A DNA stretch of 42,477 bases, from contig JAGGXZ010000183.1 in the NCBI GenBank assembly GCA_021162805.1, positions 1 to 42,477 of the forward strand. The letters run 5' to 3'. The notes below the pieces were generated by a model that worked only from the letters and a program-made list of their open reading frames with translations, was not told the origin of the DNA and ran no database searches. Of this stretch, positions 41,466 through 42,477 are shown one piece after another. Position numbers and translations under genes: made by a program. This DNA is from Candidatus Poribacteria bacterium (GTDB taxonomy: Bacteria > Poribacteria > WGA-4E > B28-G17). How positions within the stretch are numbered: position 1 is the first letter of the stretch; every line of letters starts with the position of its first letter.

Positions 41466-42477
41466 TTACCTCCGTTTCGGCAGCGGCCGCAGTCCGAAGA
41501 GAAATCTGGTGACGTTCGTCCGCCTGACACAAAGATCATAAATCAGAATCGTTCCCACCGATGTGGATACGACGATCGAGAGCGCCCGTATCAACAGGGG
41601 AACCTCCCATCCGCGTGTGTAGTAGCCAAGTGCGAGTATCAGCGGCTGATGGATGATGTAAAACGGATAGAAGGCCTCCCTCATATATCTGAGGAACCGA
41701 TTCTCGAAATTCAACAGTTTCCTGCCCAAACCCAGGATCAGAAGGAGCCAAAGCCAGGAGCTAAAACCTCGCAATGCCACCGCGACCAGTTGTCCAAATC
41801 CGCTCCCGTACCCTGGTTTCAAGGGCCCTCTACCTGGAGCGAAGACCATAGGTATCACGTTCAGGATCACCAGGATAATACCTGAGATCTTCCAATGCCC
41901 TTCGATCGCTTTCCATAACCGCTCGTCTGAGCTGATCAGATAGCCGTAGATGAAGCATGTGATATACTGAAAGCTGCGCGATAGATCATTGACGATGTTC
42001 CAAGCCATTCCACCGCGTATCACGGTGAGGATAGCCGTCCCGATCGCCAATGGAATTCCAAGTGTGAGGATCATCCCCGGCCTTTCAAGGATATCGGCCA
42101 GACTGATCGCCAGACGACGCCCGCTATCGCCCTCAAAATAGACGAACAACGGTAAACAGAGAAGGGAAAAGACAAACAGGTAGTAGACGAACCAAAGGTT
42201 GCCGAGAAAAAAGGTCCCGTTCATCCAAAGCAGCTTGAAGTAGTCCTTCAGGAAAAAGGTGAGGATATTGTGATAGTGGCTCTCCTCAACCATAGGACCC
42301 AGCGGTGGGAAACGCCAGTAGAAATGGTGCACGGGAATGATCACGAACAGGCAGAAGAGAAGAGGCACGAGAAGCCGTTTCAAACGGTTAAGCACATACC
42401 CCCATACCGATCGGAACCGCAGCGCGTAATAGGTGGCTGCGCCTGAGATGAGGAACATGATATGCATGTGCCAGGGG
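41466..42477 (-). CDS. Acyltransferase-3 family membrane protein (5' end beyond the window)
   Basis: At least 336 residues, with about nine hydrophobic segments. The start lies outside the window: before the first visible Met the frame continues PWH, giving WHMHIMFLISGAATYYAL, the internal WHMxxxFxxSG segment of acyltransferase-3/OpgC proteins. About 40-60 N-terminal residues with the first helix and the catalytic His are therefore missing. YPFYIIHQPLILALGY near the C-terminus is another family motif. Known role: O-acylation of cell-surface glycans, glucans or lipids from acyl-CoA at the inner membrane. It precedes sprA by 69 bases on the same strand. Confidence 0.88.
   Translation of the reverse strand, partial: PWHMHIMFLISGAATYYALRFRSVWGYVLNRLKRLLVPLLFCLFVIIPVHHFYWRFPPLGPMVEESHYHNILTFFLKDYFKLLWMNGTFFLGNLWFVYYLFVFSLLCLPLFVYFEGDSGRRLAISLADILERPGMILTLGIPLAIGTAILTVIRGGMAWNIVNDLSRSFQYITCFIYGYLISSDERLWKAIEGHWKISGIILVILNVIPMVFAPGRGPLKPGYGSGFGQLVAVALRGFSSWLWLLLILGLGRKLLNFENRFLRYMREAFYPFYIIHQPLILALGYYTRGWEVPLLIRALSIVVSTSVGTILIYDLCVRRTNVTRFLFGLRPLPKRR

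Overview
The window comes from a Gram-negative-type bacterium of moderate to high GC content. The organism is not named by the sequence. My best inference is a Candidatus Poribacteria-like lineage or another member of the wider FCB-type radiation. The reasons are a secreted LamG protein of the kind common in Poribacteria, an SprA-type outer-membrane translocon beside a secreted protein with a FlgD-like C-terminal tail, and a saccharide cluster (GH42-like enzyme, Gfo/Idh oxidoreductase, PIG-L deacetylase). No rRNA is present to settle this.

Left part (1-10.7 kb): a complete type I-B CRISPR-Cas locus. A CRISPR array (nine 30-nt repeats in the window, continuing off the left edge) is read on the minus strand from a leader at its right side. 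The genes cas6-cas8b-cas7-cas5-cas3-cas4-cas1-cas2 form one tightly packed minus-strand operon that runs towards the array. The operon starts at a well-formed extended -10 promoter, with a 21-bp perfect-arm palindrome just upstream. A WYL-domain regulator gene lies directly before it. The array carries an internal duplication of repeat-spacer units.

Middle part (10.8-24 kb): a small plus-strand cupin gene converges on, and overlaps, a long gene that fuses a galactokinase-like GHMP kinase to a sugar nucleotidyltransferase. That gene follows a PHP phosphoesterase and a geranylgeranyl-reductase-type flavoprotein. Next comes an AT-richer island with a retropepsin-like protease and a SAM methyltransferase. 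The island has the hallmarks of two integron gene cassettes (paired RYYYAAC/GTTRRRY boxes and one foldable attC), but no integrase is in view. Upstream of it is a six-gene operon: PHP hydrolase, SecD, SecF, a SPOR-domain membrane protein, a sensor-less histidine kinase and an NtrC-type sigma-54 activator, several with 4-nt start/stop overlaps. A tRNA-Arg(CCU) and apt follow.

Right part (24-42.5 kb): a secreted HExxH protein with a FlgD-like tail, a decayed ISKra4-like transposase, the plus-strand saccharide cluster, a membrane glycosyltransferase, a coiled-coil/nuclease-like protein with an exact 77-residue internal duplication, a 2010-residue SprA-like translocon with Gly/Tyr-rich insertions and a structured leader, and an acyltransferase-3 gene cut by the right edge. 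A purine-rich intergenic repeat (GGAGACRGGAAACAGGAG-like) recurs at four places. It forms hairpins at two of them and encodes the C-terminal tails of two genes. Stretches without genes are all under about 300 bases and are described in the entries.
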